A program made the position numbers and the translations under genes. Source: JAVJST01 sp965229715 (lineage in GTDB: Bacteria; Pseudomonadota; Alphaproteobacteria; Rhodospirillales; Casp-alpha2). From it: 64,000 nucleotides of DNA. Below are positions 20,716 to 28,079 of this stretch, piece after piece (within the stretch, counting starts at the first letter, position 1; each line of letters opens with the position of its first letter). The DNA lies in contig CBDDJL010000004.1 in NCBI GenBank assembly GCA_965229715.1, forward strand, positions 868,001-932,000, given 5' to 3'. A model generated the notes under the pieces. That model saw nothing but the letters and a program-made list of their open reading frames with translations. It made no database searches and was not told the origin of the DNA.

Positions 20716-21795
20716 TCAGTGAAGTTCCGCGCGGACCTTCTGGCGCAGGATGTCGATCGGCACCAGTTTTCCCTTGTGCTCGATGTGCCAGAACTGCCAG
20801 CCGTTGCAGCTCGGCGCTTTTTGCACGTGTGCGCCGGCCTGGTGGATCGAGCCCCGGAAATCGCCGGTCATCAGCGTGCCGTCGGCGCGAACCTTCGCCG
20901 CATGGCGGCGGCCGGTGTCGTAGAGCTTCGTACCGGGCGTCAACAGACCGCGCTCCAGCAGCCAGCCGAACGGCACGCGCGGCTCCGTGCGGCGCGCCGG
21001 GGTATCGACCAGTTCGTCGTCGGGCGCCGGCTTGACCTTTGAAATCCGGGTTTTGGCGAGGTCGATGTACCCGCTGTCCCGCTCGATCCCGATGTAGCCG
21101 CGGCGCAGCCGTTTGGCGACCGCGCCCGTCGTGCCTGAGCCGAAGAACGGGTCGAGCACCACGTCGCCGACTTCTGTCGACGACAGAATGCAGCGGTGCA
21201 GCAGGCCTTCGGGCTTTTGCGTCGGGTGCGCTTTGTTGCCGTCGGCGTTTTTCAGGCGTTCCGGCCCGGTACAGAGCGGCATGGTCCAGTCGGAGCGCAT
21301 CTGCAGATCGTCGTTGAGCGCCTTCATGGCCTCGTAATTGAAGCGGTACTTGGCGTCCTTGTCCTTGGCCGCCCAGATCATGGTCTCGTGCGCGTTGGTG
21401 AACCGCCGGCCCCGGAAGTTCGGCATCGGATTGGTCTTCAGCCAGATCACGTCGTTGAGGATCCAGTACCCGAGATCCTGCAGAATCGCGCCGACGCGGA
21501 AGATGTTGTGGTAGCTGCCGATGACCCACAGCGTGCCGTCGTCCTTGAGGGCGTGCCGCGCCGCCTTGAGCCAGCTTTCGGTGAACGTGTCGTAGGCGGC
21601 GAACGAATCGAACCGGTCCCAGTCGTCGTCGACGCCGTCGACGCGGGTGTTGTTCGGCCGATGCAGTTCGCCCTCAAGCTGCAGGTTATAGGGCGGATCG
21701 GCGAACACCATGTCGACTGAGCCCGCGCGGAGCCCGTTCATGACCTCGACGCAATCCCCCTGCAGGATTCGATCCTGTTTTCTTGTTCTGCCCAT
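20716..21795 (-). CDS. ccrM: CcrM-type DNA adenine N6-methyltransferase (GANTC)
   Basis: 359 residues. Beta-class amino-methyltransferase: catalytic DPPY (about residues 35-38) precedes the AdoMet-binding FFGSGTTGAVAKR. The C-terminal extension with FRGSIHQAGA and NGWQFWHIE is typical of CcrM. CcrM methylates adenine in GANTC late in the cell cycle and controls replication-linked genes in alphaproteobacteria. The region upstream of its ATG has seven GANTC sites within 114 bp, suggesting autoregulation by methylation. rnhB lies upstream on the same strand. Confidence 0.95.
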   Translation of the reverse strand: MGRTRKQDRILQGDCVEVMNGLRAGSVDMVFADPPYNLQLEGELHRPNNTRVDGVDDDWDRFDSFAAYDTFTESWLKAARHALKDDGTLWVIGSYHNIFRVGAILQDLGYWILNDVIWLKTNPMPNFRGRRFTNAHETMIWAAKDKDAKYRFNYEAMKALNDDLQMRSDWTMPLCTGPERLKNADGNKAHPTQKPEGLLHRCILSSTEVGDVVLDPFFGSGTTGAVAKRLRRGYIGIERDSGYIDLAKTRISKVKPAPDDELVDTPARRTEPRVPFGWLLERGLLTPGTKLYDTGRRHAAKVRADGTLMTGDFRGSIHQAGAHVQKAPSCNGWQFWHIEHKGKLVPIDILRQKVRAELH

Positions 21796-21834
21796 ATGCC
21801 CCTGCCCTGTTGGAAGGCAGCATGGGCAACCGGG

Positions 21835-21948
21835 GATTCGCCGTCAACTCTATAATTGAATCAATGTGTTATGAGTGAGTCTTGCACCATATGTTGAGTC
21901 CCGGAATCGGCCACGACTCAACATATGGCCGTGGATTGGCGCCGACTC
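21835..21948. promoter_or_regulatory. Cluster of seven GANTC (CcrM) sites in front of ccrM
   Basis: GANTC occurs at 21835, 21858, 21877, 21896, 21904, 21915 and 21944 within 114 bp; chance expectation for this length is under one. The last site touches the rnhB stop codon region. In Caulobacter the ccrM promoter carries GANTC sites whose methylation state times expression, so this cluster is a likely autoregulatory region. Confidence 0.75.
21887..21928. repeat. Perfect 14-bp inverted repeat in the ccrM upstream region
   Basis: CCATATGTTGAGTC (21887-21900) and its exact reverse complement GACTCAACATATGG (21915-21928) are separated by 14 bases, which themselves contain a GAATC site. Each arm ends in a GANTC site facing inward. 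No T-tract follows, so it does not look like a terminator. A dimeric regulator site or cruciform is possible. Confidence 0.8.
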
Positions 21949-22573
21949 AGGCCGGCTCGTCTGCAAGCAATCGGCGGATCGGCGCAAAACTGCGCCGGTG
22001 TACGGGCGTCACGCCGAGGCCGGCGAGCGCCGCCTTGTGTTCCGCCGTGCCGTATCCCGCGTTGCGTTCCCAGCCATAGCCCGGATAGGCCGCCGCTAGG
22101 TCCACCATCATGCGGTCGCGGGTGACCTTGGCGACGATCGACGCCGCTGCGATTGAGCACGAAACCGCATCGCCCTTGATCACCGGGCGCACCGCACAGT
22201 CGAGTTCCGGCGCGCGATTGCCATCGATCAGCGCGACGTCGGGAGCCACCTTCAACCCCGCAACCGCGCGCTGCATGGCCAACATCGTCGCCGCAAGGAT
22301 GTTGAGGGCGTCGATTTCCGCCACGCTGGCGATGCCGACCGCTGTGTCGGCGCGGTCGACGAGTTCGTCGAACAGCTCCGTGCGGACCGCACCCGAAAGC
22401 TTCTTGGAATCGTCGAGACGGCCGATCAGGTCTTCGTCCGATTCGATGCCCGCAAGGTTCGCCGCCGCCGCGACCACCGGCCCGGCCCACGGGCCCCGAC
22501 CGGCCTCGTCGACGCCACAGATCTGCAGGAACCCGCGAATTCGGAACGACCGTTCGAGTTTGAGGTCAGGCAT
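21947..22573 (-). CDS. rnhB: Ribonuclease HII
   Basis: 208 residues. Cleaves RNA in RNA-DNA hybrids and at misincorporated ribonucleotides. The first catalytic pair is in GVDEAGRGPWAGPV (about residues 20-33), and the third acidic residue in ALIDGN. The ATG at 22573 gives the family N-terminus; the upstream in-frame extension is the antiparallel-looking Arg-rich read of the antiporter tail. It overlaps the antiporter gene by 8 bases and lies just upstream of ccrM on the same strand. Confidence 0.94.
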   Translation of the reverse strand: MPDLKLERSFRIRGFLQICGVDEAGRGPWAGPVVAAAANLAGIESDEDLIGRLDDSKKLSGAVRTELFDELVDRADTAVGIASVAEIDALNILAATMLAMQRAVAGLKVAPDVALIDGNRAPELDCAVRPVIKGDAVSCSIAAASIVAKVTRDRMMVDLAAAYPGYGWERNAGYGTAEHKAALAGLGVTPVHRRSFAPIRRLLADEPA

Positions 22574-24242
22574 CCTTTTTCGGCGGCTTCGACGTTTTCT
22601 TGGGAACGGCCTTCTTGGCAGCCGTTTTCCTGGCGGCAGTCTTCTTTGCCGCGGTCTTCTTTGCCACGGTCTTCGGCTTGTCGGCGGCACGGCCCTTCTT
22701 CCTGGCCGATGTCACCCGTTTCGATTTTTCCGCCTCGGGCGGCTTTGACGATGCGGGCTGCTCCGCCGTTCCGGCATCCTCGGCCCCCGTCTCTTCGGGC
22801 GCATGACGCCGGCGGCGCAAACCACGGACAGCGTTGCGCCGCCAGAAATTGGCGATCCGCATGCCGCGATGGGTCGACGATTTCGCTTCGCCCAGCTTGT
22901 CGGCAACGATCTCCGCCTCGGCTGCGTAAACGCCTTTGAGGATCGTCGAGGCGGATACCGTGGTTTCCTCGGCCAGTTCCTGCAGCCGCCTTGCCGTCAC
23001 CACGAACAACGGGCTCAGCGCCAGACTGAGCACGGTGACCGCGACGACATAGCGGCTGCCTGTATCACTGATCACGCCGGCGTCGACGCCGACGCGGCTG
23101 AGGATGAACGAGAACTCGCCGATCTGGGTCAGCATGATCCCGGCCATGAACGAGTTGCGCCACGACTGGCCGAGCAGCCTGAGCCCGCCGACGTTGAGGA
23201 TCGTCTTGAACACGGCGACGAACACGAACAGGGACAGAACCGACCAGATATTGGCCCAGATGAAATCGAGGTCGATCAGCAGACCGACCGAGAGGAAGAA
23301 CACCATCAGCAAGATGCTCTGGATCGGTTGCGTCGCCTCGATCATGGCGTGACGCTCGGTCGAGCTGCCGATCACCAGCCCGGCGATGAAGGCGCCGTAG
23401 GCGGCGCTCAATCCGAGCAGGCCTGAAATGCCCGCGGCGGCGAAGCAGAACGCCAACGCGGCGAGCGGCTTCAGATCCTGATTGCCGGCCGCGGCCTGCA
23501 GAAACGGCAAACTGATCTTGCGGCCGGAACTCAGATAGACGACCAACCCGGCCAGAACGGCAACCGAGGCGAGCACCTTCGGAATCGCCGCCCAGTCGAA
23601 ACCGCCTTCGCCGGCAACACCGACAGCGCCCAACGCGGCGACCACGAGCATCATCGGCACGACCGCAATGTCCTGGGCGATCAGCACGCCGACCGCGACC
23701 ATGCCGGTCCGCTTCCTGAGTTCGCCCAATCCATCGAGAATCTTGATGGCCACGGCGGTACTGGAAAGCGCGACGACGAAGCCGAGCAGGATGGTCAGGC
23801 CGATCGACCAGTCGAGCAGATACCAGAAGATTAGCATGACGGAACACGAGACGGCGATCTGGATCAGCGTCATCAATGTCGCCAGCCGCCAGACCCGGCG
23901 GAAGGCGCGCAGCGAGAGCTCCATGCCGATCACGTAGAGCAACAACAGCACGCCCATCTCGGCCAGCATATCGATCTGGTCGCGGTCGGTGACGAGACCG
24001 AACGCCGAGGGCCCGAGAAACACGCCGGCGACGATGTAGCCGACGATCGCGGGCTGACGGAAACGCTCCATGAACAGGCCGCAGCCCATGGCCACGAGGG
24101 CGACGATGGCGATTTCCGTCAAGCCGCCGTGAGCGCCTCCGTGCGCTGCGTTTTCGACAACGGCGGCAGCACTCTCAATCGCCGAAGTTGCCACGGAATC
24201 GATGCTTTCGAGTGCCTTGGATGCCGCCGACTCTTCTTCCAT
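22566..24242 (-). CDS. CPA2-family cation:proton antiporter with lysine-rich tail
   Basis: 558 residues. About twelve membrane helices from residue 45 to 400, with KefB-like features (VGYIVAGVFLGPSAFG, ALSSTAVAIKIL, ISGLLGLSAAYGAFIAGL). Family members exchange K+ or Na+ for protons at the inner membrane. There is no clear C-terminal RCK/TrkA-N domain. The last ~53 residues carry 22 Lys/Arg in AAKK- and KKTAAKK-type repeats, like bacterial histone-H1-like proteins. The 3' end overlaps rnhB by 8 bases. Confidence 0.9.
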   Translation of the reverse strand: MEEESAASKALESIDSVATSAIESAAAVVENAAHGGAHGGLTEIAIVALVAMGCGLFMERFRQPAIVGYIVAGVFLGPSAFGLVTDRDQIDMLAEMGVLLLLYVIGMELSLRAFRRVWRLATLMTLIQIAVSCSVMLIFWYLLDWSIGLTILLGFVVALSSTAVAIKILDGLGELRKRTGMVAVGVLIAQDIAVVPMMLVVAALGAVGVAGEGGFDWAAIPKVLASVAVLAGLVVYLSSGRKISLPFLQAAAGNQDLKPLAALAFCFAAAGISGLLGLSAAYGAFIAGLVIGSSTERHAMIEATQPIQSILLMVFFLSVGLLIDLDFIWANIWSVLSLFVFVAVFKTILNVGGLRLLGQSWRNSFMAGIMLTQIGEFSFILSRVGVDAGVISDTGSRYVVAVTVLSLALSPLFVVTARRLQELAEETTVSASTILKGVYAAEAEIVADKLGEAKSSTHRGMRIANFWRRNAVRGLRRRRHAPEETGAEDAGTAEQPASSKPPEAEKSKRVTSARKKGRAADKPKTVAKKTAAKKTAARKTAAKKAVPKKTSKPPKKDA

Positions 24243-24327
24243 CAGCGCAGCCTAGCATGCATGAGTATTTCTCAAAACCTGCAGCAAAAGAATTACGCTA
24301 AAGTCGCGCTTCATCGGGAGAATCGCC

Positions 24328-24804
24328 ATGACGCAGCGTAAACAGCATGTCTTCACCACTGCGGATATCGAGCCGCGCATCGGCAGCGGGTACCCGCCGC
24401 CGTTCAACGAAATCTCGCCGACGCGCAGCAAATGGGCGGTCGGCGACCGCGCCGGGCTGAACCATTTCGGCGTCAATGTCGTCAACCTGCCGCCCGGCGA
24501 TGGCTCGGCCCAGCGGCACTGGCACGAAAACGAGGACGAGTTCGTCTATGTCGTTTCGGGCGAGCTGGTGCTGGTCACCGACGACGGCGAAGAAACCATG
24601 GGGCCGGGCGACATGGCCGGGTTTCCGGCAGGTATCGAGAACGGCCACCATCTGGTGAACCGTTCGGACGCCGATGCGGTCTTTCTGGAAATCGGCACCC
24701 GCGCTGAACACGACGTCTGCCATTACCCGGATATCGATATGCGCGCCAAACAGCGCAACAACGACGCGGTGTTTACTAAGAAGAACGGCGATCCGATCGA
24801 TTAG
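24328..24804 (+). CDS. Cupin domain protein (intact copy)
   Basis: 158 residues, single cupin barrel. Metal ligands are visible as HWHENEDE (about 66-73) and a later GIENGHH (about 103-109), which fits the conserved His, His, Glu and His. The central and 3' part is repeated almost exactly at 25978-26218, with 144 bp identical. The substrate is unknown. It starts 85 bases from the divergent antiporter gene and is followed by an AT-richer insert. Confidence 0.88.
   Translation: MTQRKQHVFTTADIEPRIGSGYPPPFNEISPTRSKWAVGDRAGLNHFGVNVVNLPPGDGSAQRHWHENEDEFVYVVSGELVLVTDDGEETMGPGDMAGFPAGIENGHHLVNRSDADAVFLEIGTRAEHDVCHYPDIDMRAKQRNNDAVFTKKNGDPID
24561..24704 (+). repeat. 144-bp exact direct repeat, left copy (inside cupin gene)
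   Basis: Identical base for base to 25978-26121. Beyond the right end the two copies remain alignable but diverge (for example GCGCTGAACA against GCGCCGAACA), while to the left of the repeat they are unrelated. The repeat flanks the AT-richer stretch 24805-25977. Confidence 0.92.
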
Positions 24805-24932
24805 GCTTCGCGATTGAATGCGCAACCCCATGTTGCAATTTGACGTTGTTCAATCGACTTCTGGAAGCGATTCATGGTTCAATACACCTTGGCAAGAATT
24901 AACAGGGCCGTTTGACAAGGAGGGATATGACC

Positions 24933-25154
24933 ATGCTCCCAGAGGAGATGCGCCGAGTTATGGATATGTTGAGGGAGATTGAAGCCCCCTCAACAGCTGA
25001 GCAGCGGGCATTGTTAGTCGAACTGGAAGTGCTAAACGAAGTTGTTCCGAAGGATTTGATGAAGGACATTCTTAACGAGATTCGTTCGCGGCAGCCCCCG
25101 GGTCCTGCCATTCCGAAAACGCACTGTATCGCATGTGGTCAGAAGCTCCCCTAA
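24933..25154 (+). CDS. Small protein of unknown function with C-terminal CxxC
   Basis: 73 residues from ATG 24933; AAGGAGGG at 24917-24924 gives good spacing there, while ATG 24927 would be only 3 bases from the core. The protein is charged and probably helical, with a C-terminal THCIACGQKLP containing a CxxC pair, perhaps a minimal zinc or redox site. It has no recognisable family. Base composition is visibly more AT-rich than the neighbouring genes. A membrane protein gene follows after 31 bases, and both lie in the stretch between the two cupin copies. Confidence 0.7.
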   Translation: MLPEEMRRVMDMLREIEAPSTAEQRALLVELEVLNEVVPKDLMKDILNEIRSRQPPGPAIPKTHCIACGQKLP

Positions 25155-25185
25155 CCCAATTTGATTTGTCAATCGGAGGGCAGAA

Positions 25186-25962
25186 GTGACCAACGGCTGT
25201 TATGTGATTACCGACCTCAATGAGGAAACACAGGAGTTCCAGTACGGCCTGAGACCCGGCATCAACTCCGCTGACGTTCCCAAGAAACAAAGGGACGTGA
25301 TCGCGTGGACAGTCAAAGTTTATGGGTTGGCCGATGACATCCTTGAAGAGAGCGACAAGCAAAGGCAATTAACAGCTATCATAAATGCGTTTTCGAGCGG
25401 CGCAGTTCAGGATAATGCCGACCCTGACGGTGCGATTACCGCATTGAAGAACATTGAGAAAGGCTTGCTCGACGACCTTGACTCTCGATTGTCAGATGTG
25501 CGGCGAACGTTTCTGTGGTGGTTGCTGGCGTGGTCGGCTTTCTTGATTGTCGCTGCACTCACCGTAAGAGGGAACTTTGACTGGATCGCCAGAATTGAAG
25601 CTACTTTGTCAGACGTAACGGCGGTCGAGATCTCAAACTACTTCTTGCTCCTTTTCGCAAGTTCCGTTGCAGTCCTTGTCGCGGATTTTTTCTTCGGAAG
25701 CGCATCAGATCTCGAGACATTCAGACTGCGGCGCGAACGGTTCAACAACCCTGTGCTGACAATTCTGATACTGAACTTGCTGACATTATTCACAGCAATC
25801 TTGCTTTCAGCTGGTCTTATCTCGCTCAAAATCAACAATTTGAGCAGCGATAGTATTGATTCAAACGCCACCGTCGCATTAGGACTGGGGTTCCTACTCG
25901 GACTACTCGAAACCGATCTTGCGAAGTTCCTTCTCCGTCGAGCTCGTTCCAGTCTGAGGTGA
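25186..25962 (+). CDS. Predicted multi-pass membrane protein of unknown function
   Basis: 258 residues from GTG 25186, with GGAGG 6 bases upstream. The first ~105 residues are soluble and acidic; four hydrophobic segments follow at about 107-126, 145-167, 188-214 and 224-245, ending in a basic RRARSSLR tail. No family is recognised. Together with the preceding small gene it forms a two-gene unit in an AT-richer insert between the cupin repeat copies. A membrane effector or immunity-type role is conceivable but unsupported. Confidence 0.75.
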   Translation: MTNGCYVITDLNEETQEFQYGLRPGINSADVPKKQRDVIAWTVKVYGLADDILEESDKQRQLTAIINAFSSGAVQDNADPDGAITALKNIEKGLLDDLDSRLSDVRRTFLWWLLAWSAFLIVAALTVRGNFDWIARIEATLSDVTAVEISNYFLLLFASSVAVLVADFFFGSASDLETFRLRRERFNNPVLTILILNLLTLFTAILLSAGLISLKINNLSSDSIDSNATVALGLGFLLGLLETDLAKFLLRRARSSLR

Positions 25963-25977
25963 TAGAACCGGATCTCG

Positions 25978-26121
25978 CGAGCTGGTGCTGGTCACCGACG
26001 ACGGCGAAGAAACCATGGGGCCGGGCGACATGGCCGGGTTTCCGGCAGGTATCGAGAACGGCCACCATCTGGTGAACCGTTCGGACGCCGATGCGGTCTT
26101 TCTGGAAATCGGCACCCGCGC
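25978..26121 (+). repeat. 144-bp exact direct repeat, right copy (inside cupin fragment)
   Basis: Exact copy of 24561-24704. It begins at the junction with the AT-richer insert (just after TCTCG at 25973-25977) and so marks the right border of the inserted stretch. Confidence 0.92.
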
Positions 26122-26218
26122 CGAACACGACATTTGCCATTACCCGGACGTGGACCTGCACTGCGTGCAGCGTTCCAACGAGGCGACATTCACGAAAAAG
26201 AGCGGCTCCGAGGCCTAG
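25978..26218 (+). pseudogene. Truncated cupin gene (3' fragment)
   Basis: Encodes about 78 residues corresponding to the C-terminal half of the cupin at 24328-24804, beginning abruptly within the barrel at the ELVLVTDDGEE segment. The first metal-ligand motif (HWHENEDE) is missing, so it cannot form a working cupin. Its first 144 bp are identical to the intact copy; the last ~95 bp differ (HCVQRSNEATFTKKSGSEA against MRAKQRNNDAVFTKKNGDPID). It ends 2 bases from the convergent PAS gene. Confidence 0.85.
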
Positions 26219-26220
26219 CG

Positions 26221-26733
26221 TTATCCGGAAAGCTTGATCGTCGCGTTCAGAATGCCGTCGGCTTGCTGTCCGTCGGATGACAGCGGCAGAAACAGGTCCG
26301 TGTAGCGGACATAGTTGCGGTTCTGCCAGAAAATCGCGCCTTCGGTGACGGCAAGACAGGGTTCGTTCACGACCTTCGCCATGAAGGTCATGTCGTCTTC
26401 CCCGAATCCGCCGCGAAACGCGTCCGGCCCCGCGCCGCCGCAACGCGGGCTCTTTCCCGTCATGTCATGACCCAGAAGCTCGACCAGTTCCGTTCCCCAC
26501 AGCCGGGCGTGAAAATCGAACGGGTCGCGGCCGGTGACGTCGTAAACCGAGAGCCAGCCATGCCAGTGCGTGAAGTCGTGAAAATCGAAATCCTGCCACG
26601 CCGGAAAGGCGCCGTTCCGGCATTTTCCGCGCCATAGCTCGACAAAGGATTGAAAGCCGCCCAACGCCATGGACGGCGTATCGAGATCGTATGTTTCTCT
26701 GATCCAATCGGGATAATCGAAGCCAAGACTCAT
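26221..26733 (-). CDS. PAS domain protein (PAS_5 type)
   Basis: 170 residues. The segments FVELWRGKCRNGAFPAWQDFDF, FTHWHGWLSVYDV and FHARLWGTELVELLGHDMTGKS (each only partly quoted family-wide) match short PAS_5 proteins, which are frequent in alphaproteobacteria as stand-alone proteins without an output domain. The cofactor and partner are unknown. A paralogue is encoded at 53322-53831. It is convergent with the cupin fragment. Confidence 0.8.
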   Translation of the reverse strand: MSLGFDYPDWIRETYDLDTPSMALGGFQSFVELWRGKCRNGAFPAWQDFDFHDFTHWHGWLSVYDVTGRDPFDFHARLWGTELVELLGHDMTGKSPRCGGAGPDAFRGGFGEDDMTFMAKVVNEPCLAVTEGAIFWQNRNYVRYTDLFLPLSSDGQQADGILNATIKLSG

Positions 26734-26797
26734 CTGGCAAATCTATCACCGGACACCTGACCTGCAACCGGAGACTGGCGGGCCGATGCAGGAACCG

Positions 26798-27319
26798 TCA
26801 GTTGGTGCGATGCGTCGCGGAATCGGTCTCTGCGGCATCGTCCGATGACACCGTGAGTTCGCTATCGTCGAGTGCCGGGGCCCTGAGCGCCTGCAAGTCG
26901 TCCGCCACCGATTTCAGGATGCGTTTCATGGCGACCATCTGGTTGTGGTGCGACGAGGCGATTTTTTCGAGCGCCGCGGTCTTGCCGTCCATGTTCCGGA
27001 TACGCTCGGTCACGAGGCCTTCCTGGGCCGCGAACCGGCCGTCCACGTTTTTGGTCACGTCCATCATTTCCTTGGTCCGCAAGCGGGTCGCGCGTTCGAC
27101 CTCGGCGATCTGGCCCCGGATGCGGTCGATCGAATCGCTTAGATGACGGTCCTGTTCCTGGATCCGGCGGCTGACGGTCAAACTGATTTCCTGGACGTGC
27201 CGACGGAGATATTCCTGGCTGCGCCGGGCGACCTCGATGGCGACGATTAGGGCGACCGCGGCCACGCCGAGTCCCATGGCGCCCAACAGGAAGGCGAGTG
27301 CCTGCAAATCTCCGGACAT
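26798..27319 (-). CDS. Membrane-anchored coiled-coil protein
   Basis: 173 residues from ATG 27319, preceded on its strand by GCGAGAG. A single N-terminal membrane helix (about 5-28) is followed by a long heptad-rich helical region to about 145 and an acidic, polar tail. No enzymatic motif is present. The longer in-frame start at 27382 would put 21 charged residues before the helix. It could be a scaffold or tether; the function is unknown. Confidence 0.7.
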   Translation of the reverse strand: MSGDLQALAFLLGAMGLGVAAVALIVAIEVARRSQEYLRRHVQEISLTVSRRIQEQDRHLSDSIDRIRGQIAEVERATRLRTKEMMDVTKNVDGRFAAQEGLVTERIRNMDGKTAALEKIASSHHNQMVAMKRILKSVADDLQALRAPALDDSELTVSSDDAAETDSATHRTN

Positions 27320-27518
27320 TTCTGTTCGATACTCTCGCAGCGTTCGGTCTTCGGCGGCGAGCCGACTCCCCCGCACCGCCACTCGAATCGGTTATAGCAA
27401 TGCATCCGGCGGCATGGCTGTGCCGCACGTCACACGGGTATTCAATCTCTGCTCTGTGGCGCCGCCGGATTCGCGTCGTGCGCCGGGATTCGCCCTCGGG
27501 TTTCGGCGATATCGGCGC

Positions 27519-28064
27519 TCAATCGAATATACCCGTCGGCTTGCCGTCGATGCTCAGTGTGTTCTTTCTGCGCCAGTAGTCGCGAACCCCGTCCGGTCCC
27601 ATGTCGGCATAGAACGGCAACAATTCTTCTTCGCCGCGGCTCCTGGCGAACGGCATGACCGGCACCCCGGTGCCGCACGACGTTTGCACGAGATCGATAG
27701 CGAGATCGAAGACCTGGCGGCTGCCGGCCATTTCCGGGAAAGGCGCCGCGGCCGCGGCCCAGCCGGCATCGTCCGGATGGACGATTTCGGCGTTGCCGTA
27801 GACCCGAAGAATCATCGGGTCGCCCTCGAAGGCGCAGAACATCAGGGTCATGCGGTCGAGTTCGCGGACGTGGGCAGCGGTTTCGTTGCCGCTACCGCTG
27901 AGGTTCAGCCAGACGATCCGGTTGTCGCCGGCGATACGGAGCGAATCCATGCCCTTGGGCGAGACATTGACCCGGCCGTCCGGCGCCGCCGTGGCGACGA
28001 AGAACAGGTGCTGGCGTTCGATGAACGCCCTGAGCGTCGCGTTCAGTTTCGGCGCTGTCGGCAC
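27519..28064 (-). CDS. Pyridoxamine 5'-phosphate oxidase family (FMN-binding split barrel) protein
   Basis: 181 residues. The N-terminal half has HLFFVATAAPDGRVNVSPKG and IVWLNLSGSGNETAAHV, the usual flavin-binding split-barrel pattern; the C-terminal part (YWRRKNTLSIDGKPTGI) is typical of a subfamily with unknown substrate. It is probably an FMN- or F420-type oxidoreductase and not PdxH itself. It follows the radical SAM gene by 15 bases on the same strand. Confidence 0.85.
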   Translation of the reverse strand: MPTAPKLNATLRAFIERQHLFFVATAAPDGRVNVSPKGMDSLRIAGDNRIVWLNLSGSGNETAAHVRELDRMTLMFCAFEGDPMILRVYGNAEIVHPDDAGWAAAAAPFPEMAGSRQVFDLAIDLVQTSCGTGVPVMPFARSRGEEELLPFYADMGPDGVRDYWRRKNTLSIDGKPTGIFD

Positions 28065-28079
28065 GAACCGGGACCTCCC

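Noticed and set aside
22574..22690. N-terminal Arg-rich extension of RNase HII
   Set aside because: It overlaps the antiporter's basic tail in another frame, and the family N-terminus starts at 22573.
24805..25977. Insertion sequence or integrated plasmid
   Set aside because: No transposase, integrase or terminal inverted repeats were found in the insert.
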